In this document: positions 1 to 6,118 of the stretch, piece after piece | Numbering within the stretch: the stretch's first letter is position 1 | Layout of the letters: every line of letters begins with the position of its first letter | Origin: Pseudomonadota bacterium | GTDB lineage: Bacteria > Bdellovibrionota_B > Oligoflexia > Oligoflexales > Bin106 | NCBI GenBank assembly: GCA_026710525.1 | Contig: JAPOQT010000170.1 | Location: 1-6,118, forward strand | Length of the DNA: 6,118 nt | Direction: 5' to 3' | Notes under the pieces: generated by a model | Database searches by the model: none | What the model was told of the DNA's origin: nothing | Seen by the model: the letters and a program-made list of their open reading frames with translations, nothing else | Made by a program: the position numbers and the translations under genes

Positions 1-1
1 A

Positions 2-394
2 GCGGGTGCTGATCCCAATACCGGCAGCAGGGCAGGGAGCACGCCTCTGGGCAGGTGCATGGATCCACTGATACAAAACCGGCTGGGCAAGCTGGAGGCG
101 TTGTTGCGCAGCCCCTGTCTTGATCCCAACCTGCCAACAGCCGATGGCAGCGGGCGCAGTTCCCCGCTGCACAAAGCTGTCTGTTGCGGTTTCCTTGATG
201 TAGTTGTACGACTTCTGGCGCATTCGGCTGTTGATGCGAATCCTGTCTTTGGTGTGCGCTGGTATGGCCGTCCTGTGCTGGCAGGGAGCGCGCTGACTGC
301 GACCGTCTTCCATATTCTTGTGTCGCGTCGCTACCCCATAAAAATGGTGGAAGAACTGGCAGCGGCAGGTGCGCGCTTGCTGGTGATAAATTAA
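2..394 (+). CDS. Ankyrin-repeat protein, 3' part (5' end outside window)
   Basis: The frame is open from the left edge, so the gene starts upstream; the ATG at 59 is internal and not a real start. About 130 residues are visible. Ankyrin signatures include ADPN followed by STPL near the left edge, LDPN with SPLHKAV and GFLDVVVRLLA in the middle, and a final MVEELAAAGA helix. Ankyrin repeats mediate protein-protein contacts, and in host-associated bacteria such proteins are often effectors, but no secretion signal can be judged here. The frame stops right after the helix and LLVIN, where a canonical repeat would continue into a loop and a TPLH helix, so the natural C-terminus is probably missing. 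Base composition is much richer in GC than in everything downstream. Family assignment is good; the truncation is inferred. Confidence 0.7.
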   Translation, partial: AGADPNTGSRAGSTPLGRCMDPLIQNRLGKLEALLRSPCLDPNLPTADGSGRSSPLHKAVCCGFLDVVVRLLAHSAVDANPVFGVRWYGRPVLAGSALTATVFHILVSRRYPIKMVEELAAAGARLLVIN

Positions 395-420
395 CTATAT
401 TACGGAAAATGTTCTATTAT
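391..420 (+). promoter_or_regulatory. Candidate sigma70-type promoter for the recombinase operon
   Basis: A TTAACT hexamer at 391-396 (4 of 6 matches to TTGACA) is followed after 18 bases by TATTAT at 415-420 (5 of 6 matches to TATAAT). This would start transcription around 427 and give a leader of roughly 25 bases before the recombinase start. The -35 overlaps the ankyrin stop codon, so the promoter would lie at the junction itself. The surrounding DNA is AT-rich, so chance matches are likely and the call is tentative. Confidence 0.3.
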
Positions 421-440
421 ATTAAATCTGGGATGTTCTA
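409..440 (+). repeat. Direct repeat ATGTTCTA, 24-bp period
   Basis: The octamer ATGTTCTA occurs at 409-416 and again at 433-440. The first copy overlaps the candidate -10 region and the second lies just before the ribosome binding site. Spacing is about two helical turns, so the copies could be binding sites for a regulator or for the recombinase. An 8-base repeat in AT-rich DNA can also arise by chance. Confidence 0.35.
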
Positions 441-443
441 AGG
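440..443 (+). promoter_or_regulatory. Ribosome binding site that favours the ATG at 451
   Basis: AAGG at 440-443 lies 7 bases before ATG 451 but only 1 base before the in-frame TTG at 445. Spacing therefore supports ATG 451 as the recombinase start, making the protein two residues shorter than a TTG start would. Confidence 0.5.
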
Positions 444-450
444 CTTGTCG

Positions 451-2204
451 ATGAATAGCAGTTCAAAAAGTAAGGTTATCTATCCTTATGTCCGTTTTTC
501 CAAAGATACACAAGCCAAAGGCGACAGTCTTCGCAGACAGACAGAGAAAATCAACGAGTATGCCGTTTTAAAAGGCTATACAGTCGATAATCAGCTCAAA
601 TTAGAGGATTTAGGCAAGTCGGCATACCTTGCAAGCATTTGGCCGAAGGCGGGGCTATGGGGCGGTTTTTGGAGGCCATAGACCAAGGGTATATACCCAC
701 TGATGGATCAGCCTACTTGGTAGTTGAGCAACTGGACAGACTATCTCGCCAATCGGTTTCAAAAGCTTCAAACCTCTTCCAGTCCATTCTTGAAAAGAAT
801 GTAAATATCATCACCCTCATTGACAATAAGATTTATACCAAAGCTTCGTTAAACAATATTGTCGATATTATCCATTCAATTCTATTGATGGAGCAGGCTT
901 TCAAAGAGTCTCACAAGAAAGGTGAGCGAGTGGCCCAGGCATTTGTGGGCAAAGTCAAAAGACTCAAAGCTGGTGAAAAAATTAAATATTCTTCGATGAT
1001 TTCAGCTTGGCTGGAATTGAAAAGTGATTATAAAAATATCAAGGCTGGAAGCACTGAAACGATTTTTGATCTGAACGGCAAAGAAGCCATTGTCCAGCAG
1101 TGCTTCAATGATTATGACAATGGACTATCAACAGGTGAAATTGCTAAGAAGCTAAACGACCACGGCGTTGAAAAGTTTGGCCGAAAGAGGCAGCAAAGCA
1201 AGACTGATACAGGTGTTTGGACTGGTGCAAATATCTCTCATATGTTTAGACAAACAGCCGTCCTCGGTCGTTTAGATGTGAAGACTTGGGAAAAGCGAGA
1301 AATTGACGGCATTGAAGTTCATGAGGAAACAGGCATTGAAACGATTGAAGGTTATTACCCTCAAATAATTTCGCTCGATTTGTGGAATAGAGTTGAAGCT
1401 AGGAAAGCCAAGGCTCGAACGACTATGGAAAGGGGCAGAAAATCAACTCGCAACATTTTTACATCGCTGATCTACTGTGCTGATTGCTTCAAGCGATTTC
1501 ATTTTGAAAATGATGAGAAAATGCTGAAAGGTGGATTGAAGAAGTATTCATTGTTGAAGTGTTCGTCTCGCCGGTTCAAGAACAAAAACGGCTGCCCATC
1601 GATTTCTGTAAATTACGAAAATTTTGAAAAAGAACTGATAAGACAAATCAGGCTATTTGATAATCGTGAAATATCGCCAAAAGCACAGCGAGCATTGGAT
1701 AAAACAAAAGAAAAAGTAAGCACGATTGATAGTGAAATAATTAAAATCAATAAAAAGCTGGAAGCACTAGAAAATGAGTTTGAAACGAGTGAGGAATATG
1801 GTCCAACAATATTTCTCCAAGTGTCTTCAAAACTGAAAAAATCTATCAACGAAAAGAAGCGAGAGCGAGAGCTTTTAGAAAGGCAAATCATTGATTTTAA
1901 GCCAGTAGAAAGCCGTGAGTATGACTTGACCGTTGAAGCTGATCGAGAAAGTGCAAAAGCTCATATTAAATCAATCGTGGCTGGTATTGTATTAAGCACT
2001 GAATACAATCGTGGCTGGGTGATTTACAAAGATGGTGATAGCCATACATTCTCGTATGGTCAGGGAAACTTCACCAAATCATTCAGGAAAATCACTGAAT
2101 TCATGAAAGAGCTAAAACAAGCCAATGAAGAGGGGCGAGCAGATTTAAAGCTTGTCAATATTTTACAGGCAATGGAGCTGTGGGACTTGTCCCATGAGGT
2201 GTGA
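451..2204 (+). pseudogene. Large serine recombinase, broken by a -1 frameshift near 631
   Basis: Serine recombinases of this class cut and rejoin DNA at attachment sites through a covalent phosphoserine and move integrative elements. Residues 1-60 (451-630) hold the resolvase start: YVRFS with catalytic Ser17, then GDSLRRQ and LEDLGKSAY. That frame ends at 681. The rest continues in the next frame from about 632 to 2204: GKHLAEGGAMGRFLEAI, the DRLSR motif, a recombinase domain, a zinc ribbon (CADC, then single cysteines 25 and 36 residues after its second Cys), a Lys/Glu-rich coiled coil and a C-terminal segment. Restoring one base, for example GC to GGC at 631, joins the halves at the expected place and gives about 584 residues, normal for the family. 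No slippery heptamer is visible, so programmed frameshifting is unlikely. Both halves are otherwise undamaged, so the lesion is recent or a sequencing error. The 3' frame could start alone at TTG 639 or ATG 657 but would lack the catalytic serine. Confidence 0.85.
631..632 (+). other. Probable site of the single-base deletion in the recombinase gene
   Basis: Reading up to CTT (628-630) in the first frame, then adding one base before GC at 631-632, gives L-G-K-H-L-A-E-G-G. This matches the SAYxGKHLAEGG-type motif expected between the active-site arginine region and the helix beginning GRFLEA. The site is not a homopolymer. Confidence 0.6.
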
Positions 2205-2209
2205 ATTTT

Positions 2210-2230
2210 ATGGATGAGGCACAGTTATAA
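2210..2230 (+). other. Possible 6-codon leader ORF coupled to the next gene
   Basis: ATG 2210 begins a minimal frame, MDEAQL, whose TAA stop (2228-2230) overlaps the ATG of the following gene as TAATG. A GAGG at 2196-2199 sits 10 bases before it, the same spacing as GAGG 2216-2219 before ATG 2230. It could feed ribosomes into the next gene, but so short a frame may be chance. Confidence 0.15.
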
Positions 2231-3414
2231 TGAGCCAGGTAAGAGCAAGGTTAATCAAGAGAAAAATCAAGAATGTTAAAGCTCGAAGGGATGTTAAAAG
2301 AGCCCGAAGTAGAAGGCCGGTAAAGCGGCATCACGATATTAATATTAATGAGCAAGTTTCATCACTAGACTTATTTACACCCGTTGCTGAGAGTAGCAAG
2401 CAAGATCCGATATTCAAGATGATGTTGGAAGATAAATATGCGCCGGAGAGAGAGGTTCTAAAAGAATGGGCGACAGGTTTTGAGGATAGAGATGGAAAGT
2501 TTGTGTATGAATTTCAAACCACATTCGAGTCATCTATGTGGGAGCTTTATATACATCAGATTTTAAAAGAGCAAGGCGGGTTTGTGGATTTTTCTCACTC
2601 GGCTCCAGATTTTCTTGCGACTCTGGATGATGAGATTTCCATAGAGGCAACGATATCTGCACCAGCAGTAAATACTCCTCCTCCTGTAGGACACTCTTCA
2701 GATGATATTCCTGATGACTTAGGGGTATTTAATCAAGAGGCCGCTCTGAGGCTTTGCAATAGCTTTTCTAGCAAGTTTTTAAAATATGAAAAAAGCTACT
2801 CTAAAATGGATCATGTGGCAGATAAGCCTTTTGTAATAGCTATTGCGTCATTTGATAGGCCATTTTCGCATCTGTCTGCCCATCGGCCAATAATGGCTGC
2901 CCTGTATGGAATATATTTTGATGAAGAGGCAACTATAGAATCCGGTGCAGAGAATGTAGTGTCATATCCAGTTGATGGTGTTGTGAAAAATGAGAAAACA
3001 ACAATACCTCTTGGATATTTTGCTACAGAAAAATATCGAGATGTTAGTGCGGTAATTTATAGCTCATTAGCGACTTGGGGGAAAATAAGAGCTTTAGCAG
3101 ATAACAAGGATGCGCGGTCGGTTTACACAACATTTCACCCAAGTGAAGATAGTCTTCATCCAGAAGTTAGGGTCAGTAAAAAAAGCGATTATAAGGAGAG
3201 CATTTTTGATGGCCTTTATATTTTTCATAACCCATATGCCAAAAATCCTCTATCAATAAATGCATTTGGAAATGAGAGGGTTGCGCAGCTATACCCCGAC
3301 GAAAATGGGGATATGGAGTTCATAGCTCCGGATGATTTTTTGCTATTAAGGTTTTTAAAGACGGTTAATTTAGTAGACGCAAAGGAAGTTGCTGAACAGG
3401 TTGGAGAAGATTAG
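2230..3414 (+). CDS. Nuclease-like protein with basic N-terminal tail and E-PD-ExT core
   Basis: This 394-residue protein has no assigned function. It begins 25 bases after the recombinase stop, with GAGG at 2216-2219 ten bases before ATG. Residues 5-33 are extremely basic (16 Lys/Arg in the first 35), with no hydrophobic segment, suggesting a disordered nucleic-acid-binding tail rather than a signal peptide. Residues 100-141 show FESSMWELY (E105), SAPDF (D127) and SIEAT (E139, T141). This order of helix glutamate, PD and ExT fits the PD-(D/E)XK fold, with Thr in place of the usual Lys. Further segments that look conserved are KPFVIAIASF (200-209), MAALYG (222-227), DGLYIFHNPYAKNPLS (327-342) and a DDFLLLRFL end. 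They recall a family often labelled 'glycosaminoglycan attachment site', a label with no functional meaning; this is recollection, not a search. There are no transmembrane helices, so it is probably cytoplasmic. Its stop overlaps the next start, implying coupled translation. Thr for Lys could mean altered catalysis or a binding-only role. Confidence 0.8.
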   Translation: MSQVRARLIKRKIKNVKARRDVKRARSRRPVKRHHDININEQVSSLDLFTPVAESSKQDPIFKMMLEDKYAPEREVLKEWATGFEDRDGKFVYEFQTTFESSMWELYIHQILKEQGGFVDFSHSAPDFLATLDDEISIEATISAPAVNTPPPVGHSSDDIPDDLGVFNQEAALRLCNSFSSKFLKYEKSYSKMDHVADKPFVIAIASFDRPFSHLSAHRPIMAALYGIYFDEEATIESGAENVVSYPVDGVVKNEKTTIPLGYFATEKYRDVSAVIYSSLATWGKIRALADNKDARSVYTTFHPSEDSLHPEVRVSKKSDYKESIFDGLYIFHNPYAKNPLSINAFGNERVAQLYPDENGDMEFIAPDDFLLLRFLKTVNLVDAKEVAEQVGED

Positions 3415-3416
3415 TG
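3403..3416 (+). promoter_or_regulatory. Ribosome binding site and TAGTG stop/start overlap
   Basis: GGAGAAG at 3403-3409 lies inside the end of the upstream gene, with GGAG 7 bases before GTG 3414. The upstream TAG stop (3412-3414) shares its last base with this GTG. This supports GTG as the true start and predicts coupled production of the two proteins; the first in-frame ATG lies about 52 codons further in. Confidence 0.7.
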
Positions 3417-5498
3417 AAAGGATTTACAGGGGAATACTATCAGTTATTTATCGAAGCAAAGTCCTGCTTCAATGAGGAAGAGTTAAAGGCTGATCTGTGT
3501 GGAGATGTTTCAGACTATAAAACCACATATGATGAAATTGAAAAGACTCTTCATGATCCTTCAGGGATGGGCATAGATTCTCACCACACTAGGCTTCAGC
3601 TTGTAATCGAAGAAAAGCTGAGTAGAAAACTATCAGAAGAGATTAACGAGTCGCTAAGAGTTTTTCAGGCGATAAGGGATGCAGTAAAAGGGAAGGTTTT
3701 TGAGTTTGATAATAAGTCTCGTTGGATCAAGGCGATTCAACTTGCTCTATTATACTACACTCACAGAAAAATGAAGACTGATCACGGGCTTCCTAGTGAG
3801 TATGAGTTTATTGCCAGTTCTCTTGCTTATCTTAAAGACAAAGGTTTTAGCATTGAGTCTGTTGATGGACATATAAATCCAAATGATGCTGAGATGGTCA
3901 GGCTTTTTACTGCAATTGAGTATCGAGTAAAGCGGTTAGGTAGAAATGGATTCTTTATCTTTATGTCGGCCATGTATAAGCATTATTCAGTGGTTGATCA
4001 GAGGTTCTTTTTCTACAGAAATAGATCTCCAATGCCAACTGCTCAGAAGCCAATGCCTCCGCATGGCTATGTTTTTAACCTGTTTTGCAAGAACTTAGAT
4101 TCGTCAAAGAAGTTGAAAGCTAAAGAACAATATAAGCTTCTCGAAGAAGTTCAATATCTATCCACTCATCTTGCAACAATACTTGGCTTAGACAAGATGT
4201 CTCCTTATGCAAATATGTATGTTGATTCGGAAAATATTCTTCAGAGGCTGAGTGAATGGGTTTTATATCCGGAGGTGTATTACATTCCTCAGCTATCTCC
4301 CGTTCATAGCGGAAAGATGTTTCCGAGAATATTTGAGCTTGTTAAGAATAATAGTGAGCAATGTCTATCCGAAACATTAAAAGCATCGAAGGTTTTGGAA
4401 AAAATAGAAGACTGGGTATTCCAACAAGGGGCGATAGCAGGTGAGATAACGGAAAGAGAAATACTTGACCTATGTGTGGGAATAGATACCCGCGATAATC
4501 TTGTTGGAATTATTAATTCATTATCTAGGCCTGCTGCTGAAATAAATAAAGGATATGTCTCCCCTTTTGATGCGCAAAAATCAAATATTAGAGAGGTTCC
4601 TTTAATTAAATCCAGGACGGGATATGTTGTTGCCAATGTGGCTACTTACAATATGGCAAAATATCGAGCTTTGTTAAATATAGCTGATAAATTTGATCCA
4701 AAAATAGAACAGAAGCTAGGGTTTGCTCTGGAGGATTTTGTTAAGGAGAATTTCGACGGATCAAGTATTGATTACCATCATAGCTTCAAGTATTCCGTTC
4801 CAGACTATGTGAGAGAAATATCAAATACTAGGCGAGATCAGGGAGAGTGTGATTTTGTCATTGAGTGCGATGAGTATGTCTATCTTGTTGAAGTTAAAAA
4901 GAAGGGGTTAACAAAAGAATCTCAGTCAGGAAGTAGTCTGCACTTGCTCCGTGATACAGCATTGAGCTTTTTGAAATCTATAAATCAATTAACTGTTGCG
5001 GAATTGATTTTACTTACTGAGGGTAAGTTGATTTGCTCTAGCAGTGGGGAAATAGTAGAGCTTGCCGGTCGCGATGTTTTCAAATTGGTAATATCTTTGG
5101 AAGATATGGCTTCGCTACAAAGTGATAATATAAAAAGCAGCCTCTTGCATGGCCTTTACAACATTAGAATAAATGTATCCGACAATGCAGCTGATGATAT
5201 TGCCGATAAAATTAATAAGGAGCTAGATGAGTTCGCATTGATGCAAGCAGAACTTATGAAAAAAGATGAGAAGTATAAACACTCACCATTTCACTGTGTT
5301 TCATACCTAAGCACCCCCCAGCTATTAACTATTTTGGATGATGTAGATAATAATGAGGATTTTAGCCATAACATCTATCGTTCTAACTCTGTTGTTTATA
5401 GTCTTATGGATTGGTATGCCTCCTACAAAATGGCTAAGGAAAGTAAGTTGCTGAAAGAAAATAGGCGAGTATTTAAAAATACAGTATTGATCAACTAG
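3414..5498 (+). CDS. PD-(D/E)XK nuclease-domain protein with long helical N-terminal region
   Basis: This 694-residue protein is translationally coupled to the gene before it. The C-terminal third holds a clear PD-(D/E)XK core: helix LGFALEDF with E440, then GECDFVIE with D480 in the first strand, then YVYLVEVKKKG with E493-V-K495, followed by a helical stretch (LRDTALSFLKSINQL) and a strand LILLTEG. Such cores bind Mg2+ and cleave DNA or RNA, and occur in restriction enzymes, plasmid nucleases and defence effectors. Residues 1-430 are mostly helical and unrecognised; features include a Lys/Glu-rich stretch at 66-90, LALLYYTHRKMK (110-121), RLGRNGFFIFMSAMYKHYS (174-192) and an aromatic-rich RFFFYRNRS (197-205). 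These could form a sensor or partner-binding part, but I see no ATPase, helicase or known target-recognition motif. A Lys/Glu-rich C-terminal region follows the nuclease core. There is no signal peptide, so it is likely cytoplasmic. Codon and base composition match the upstream gene, so the two probably moved together. The nuclease fold call is strong; biological role and substrate are unknown. Confidence 0.85.
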   Translation: MKGFTGEYYQLFIEAKSCFNEEELKADLCGDVSDYKTTYDEIEKTLHDPSGMGIDSHHTRLQLVIEEKLSRKLSEEINESLRVFQAIRDAVKGKVFEFDNKSRWIKAIQLALLYYTHRKMKTDHGLPSEYEFIASSLAYLKDKGFSIESVDGHINPNDAEMVRLFTAIEYRVKRLGRNGFFIFMSAMYKHYSVVDQRFFFYRNRSPMPTAQKPMPPHGYVFNLFCKNLDSSKKLKAKEQYKLLEEVQYLSTHLATILGLDKMSPYANMYVDSENILQRLSEWVLYPEVYYIPQLSPVHSGKMFPRIFELVKNNSEQCLSETLKASKVLEKIEDWVFQQGAIAGEITEREILDLCVGIDTRDNLVGIINSLSRPAAEINKGYVSPFDAQKSNIREVPLIKSRTGYVVANVATYNMAKYRALLNIADKFDPKIEQKLGFALEDFVKENFDGSSIDYHHSFKYSVPDYVREISNTRRDQGECDFVIECDEYVYLVEVKKKGLTKESQSGSSLHLLRDTALSFLKSINQLTVAELILLTEGKLICSSSGEIVELAGRDVFKLVISLEDMASLQSDNIKSSLLHGLYNIRINVSDNAADDIADKINKELDEFALMQAELMKKDEKYKHSPFHCVSYLSTPQLLTILDDVDNNEDFSHNIYRSNSVVYSLMDWYASYKMAKESKLLKENRRVFKNTVLIN

Positions 5499-5525
5499 AA
5501 ATCATACAGGCCAATGGCTTTAGAG

Positions 5526-5545
5526 TAGCTTCAAGCGAAAAGCTA
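5526..5545 (+). terminator. Weak hairpin just after the nuclease operon
   Basis: TAGCTT at 5526-5531 pairs perfectly with AAGCTA at 5540-5545 around an 8-base loop. A run of six T follows only at 5557-5562, 11 bases past the stem, so this is a weak terminator at best. It may act together with the two hairpins downstream. Confidence 0.3.
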
Positions 5546-5564
5546 GAATCGCAACATTTTTTCT

Positions 5565-5591
5565 AATAAACACATAAGGTATGTGTTTATT
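5565..5591. repeat. Perfect 12-bp inverted repeat with 3-base loop
   Basis: AATAAACACATA at 5565-5576 is the exact reverse complement of TATGTGTTTATT at 5580-5591, separated by AGG. The stem is AT-rich. In RNA it could add to termination for either strand; as DNA it has the dyad form of an operator or recombinase-binding site. No second copy was found in the window. Confidence 0.8.
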
Positions 5592-5608
5592 CTATAAATA
5601 ATGATGTC

Positions 5609-5634
5609 GCTTCAATGTTTGAAGCTCCTTTTTT
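5609..5634 (+). terminator. Rho-independent terminator
   Basis: GCTTCAA at 5609-5615 and TTGAAGC at 5619-5625 form a 7-bp stem with a TGT loop. TCC and then six T at 5629-5634 follow. The form and its position 110 bases after the last stop codon suit a terminator for the recombinase-nuclease operon. The stem is short, so efficiency may be modest. Confidence 0.6.
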
Positions 5635-5860
5635 GTTCTCGCCATCTTCTTTTTAAGCCCTTCAAGAAATCAACATTAAAACAACAAGTGGAGCAAAGCG
5701 AAACGACCCTCAGCAGCCCGCAGGGCTTAAAAATAAGACAGCGAGCCCCTATATCCGGTTATATAAAAAAATATATACCTTCAATATGTCCTCGCGTCTC
5801 GAAACCACCAAATCCTGTTTGATAGCTTGTCTCAAATCTATCGTTGAAGAAATGAGAAAT

Positions 5861-6118
5861 TGACAATTTTTACTCGACTTTCGCCCAACGAAAAGCCCTA
5901 CCCCAGGTTTGTCAATCACCATCATTAAAACTGAGCAACAATGCTATTTAACTCTGCGAGGCTTTTAAGCTGTTAACGCCAGTTAGAAATGTCCTCATTT
6001 CATCAGTTTGAAGTGTCCGGTTTTCACCAACGAAAGTTCGACCGGTTATCACCGGTTAAGTTCTCTTTCGGGTTAACTCTCTCTTTTCGGAGGTTTGTTT
6101 TTCAGAAGGCCCGCTCTG
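5861..6118 (+). mobile_element. Possible insertion-sequence end (IS21-like), partial
   Basis: From TGACAATTTTTACTCG at 5861 the sequence is built of related short motifs. CCAACGAAA occurs at 5885-5893 and 6027-6035 with similar neighbours, GAAATGTCC and GAAGTGTCC lie about 24 bases apart near 5986-6018, and ACCGGTTA is tandemly repeated at 6041-6058. Several transposase-binding repeats after a TG terminus are typical of IS21-family ends, whose istA and istB genes would then lie beyond the right edge. GGAGG at 6089-6093 could precede such a gene. No transposase coding sequence is visible, so the family call rests on pattern memory only. Confidence 0.35.
6041..6058 (+). repeat. Tandem ACCGGTTA repeat, 10-bp period
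   Basis: ACCGGTTA is present at 6041-6048 and 6051-6058, one helical turn apart. Looser repeats of TCTCTTTCGG and CTCTTTTCGG follow at about 6062-6090. The helical phasing suggests side-by-side protein binding, plausibly by a transposase at an insertion-sequence end. Confidence 0.6.

Larger units (their letters stand above)
5499..6118. other. Non-coding right flank
   Basis: About 620 bases with no convincing gene on either strand. A 73-codon open frame at 5601-5822 starts inside a terminator hairpin and shows no family features. The stretch contains three hairpins (5526-5545, 5565-5591, 5609-5625), a short AGCCC/GGGCT stem at 5715-5727, an AT-rich patch at about 5760-5776, and repeated motifs from 5861 onward that look like an insertion-sequence end. 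The right end of the recombinase element probably lies here, but no copy of the left junction was found. Confidence 0.6.

Noticed and set aside
625..642. Programmed -1 frameshift in the recombinase gene
   Set aside because: No slippery heptamer and no clear downstream stimulatory structure are visible. A simple one-base loss explains the join better.
1613..1891. Open frame of 92 codons on the minus strand
   Set aside because: It lies entirely within the recombinase coding region opposite the Lys/Glu-rich coiled coil. Its Ser/Leu/Phe-rich translation is the expected antisense shadow.
2226..2231. Perfect TATAAT hexamer as a -10 for the nuclease genes
   Set aside because: It overlaps the ATG start codon, so transcripts would begin inside the gene, and there is no acceptable -35 at 16-18 bases upstream.
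4304..4636. Open frame of 110 codons on the minus strand
   Set aside because: It is fully inside the 694-residue nuclease gene on the other strand, has no family features and no supporting start signals.
5590..5660. Minus-strand mini frame beginning MARTKKELQTLKR, possible truncated regulator
   Set aside because: It ends after about 17 codons, lacks a good ribosome binding site and overlaps the terminator hairpin. Its regulator-like look is not enough to call a gene.
5715..5727. AGCCC/GGGCT hairpin as a terminator or transfer origin
   Set aside because: The stem is only 5 bp, there is no T-tract on the appropriate side for either strand, and no relaxase gene is nearby.
5601..5822. Open frame of 73 codons on the plus strand
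   Set aside because: It begins within the terminator region, has no good ribosome binding site and shows no recognisable protein features.
443..5831. GCTTGTC at 443-449 and 5825-5831 as attachment-site direct repeats
   Set aside because: A 7-base match over this distance is expected by chance, and the flanking bases do not extend the identity.

Overview
The window looks like a bacterial accessory region: an integrated, recombinase-carried cargo cassette lying between a host ankyrin-repeat gene and the edge of another mobile element. Gene style, Shine-Dalgarno spacing and protein families suggest a gammaproteobacterium. The ankyrin gene and the transposon-like right edge would suit a host-associated marine lineage such as Endozoicomonas, but that is only an impression and nothing in the window fixes the genus.

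Left edge (1-394): the GC-rich 3' part of an ankyrin-repeat gene, open from the left edge. Its reading frame stops in the middle of an ankyrin repeat, and base composition falls sharply there (about 63% GC at 121-180 against about 37% at 2341-2400). This suggests that the element begins close to position 390.

Element (about 395-5640): a large serine recombinase gene (451-2204) comes first. It is broken by a single-base deletion near 631; restoring one base gives a continuous protein of about 584 residues with resolvase, recombinase, zinc-ribbon and coiled-coil parts. Two tightly packed genes on the same strand follow. The first (2230-3414) encodes 394 residues, with a very basic N-terminal tail and an E...PD...ExT pattern resembling a PD-(D/E)XK nuclease core. 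The second (3414-5498) overlaps the first by one base (TAGTG) and encodes 694 residues: a long unrecognised helical N-terminal region, then a clear PD-(D/E)XK nuclease core (E440, D480, E493-V-K495). The layout of recombinase plus two co-translated nuclease-like proteins resembles a small mobile defence module. A defence role is inferred from architecture and context; I cannot match the pair to a named system.

Right side (5499-6118): no convincing gene. It holds a weak hairpin, a perfect 12-bp inverted repeat, a hairpin plus T-tract terminator, and from about 5861 a set of repeated motifs that look like the multi-repeat end of an insertion sequence, possibly IS21-like. I could not find a direct repeat that would define both element ends.
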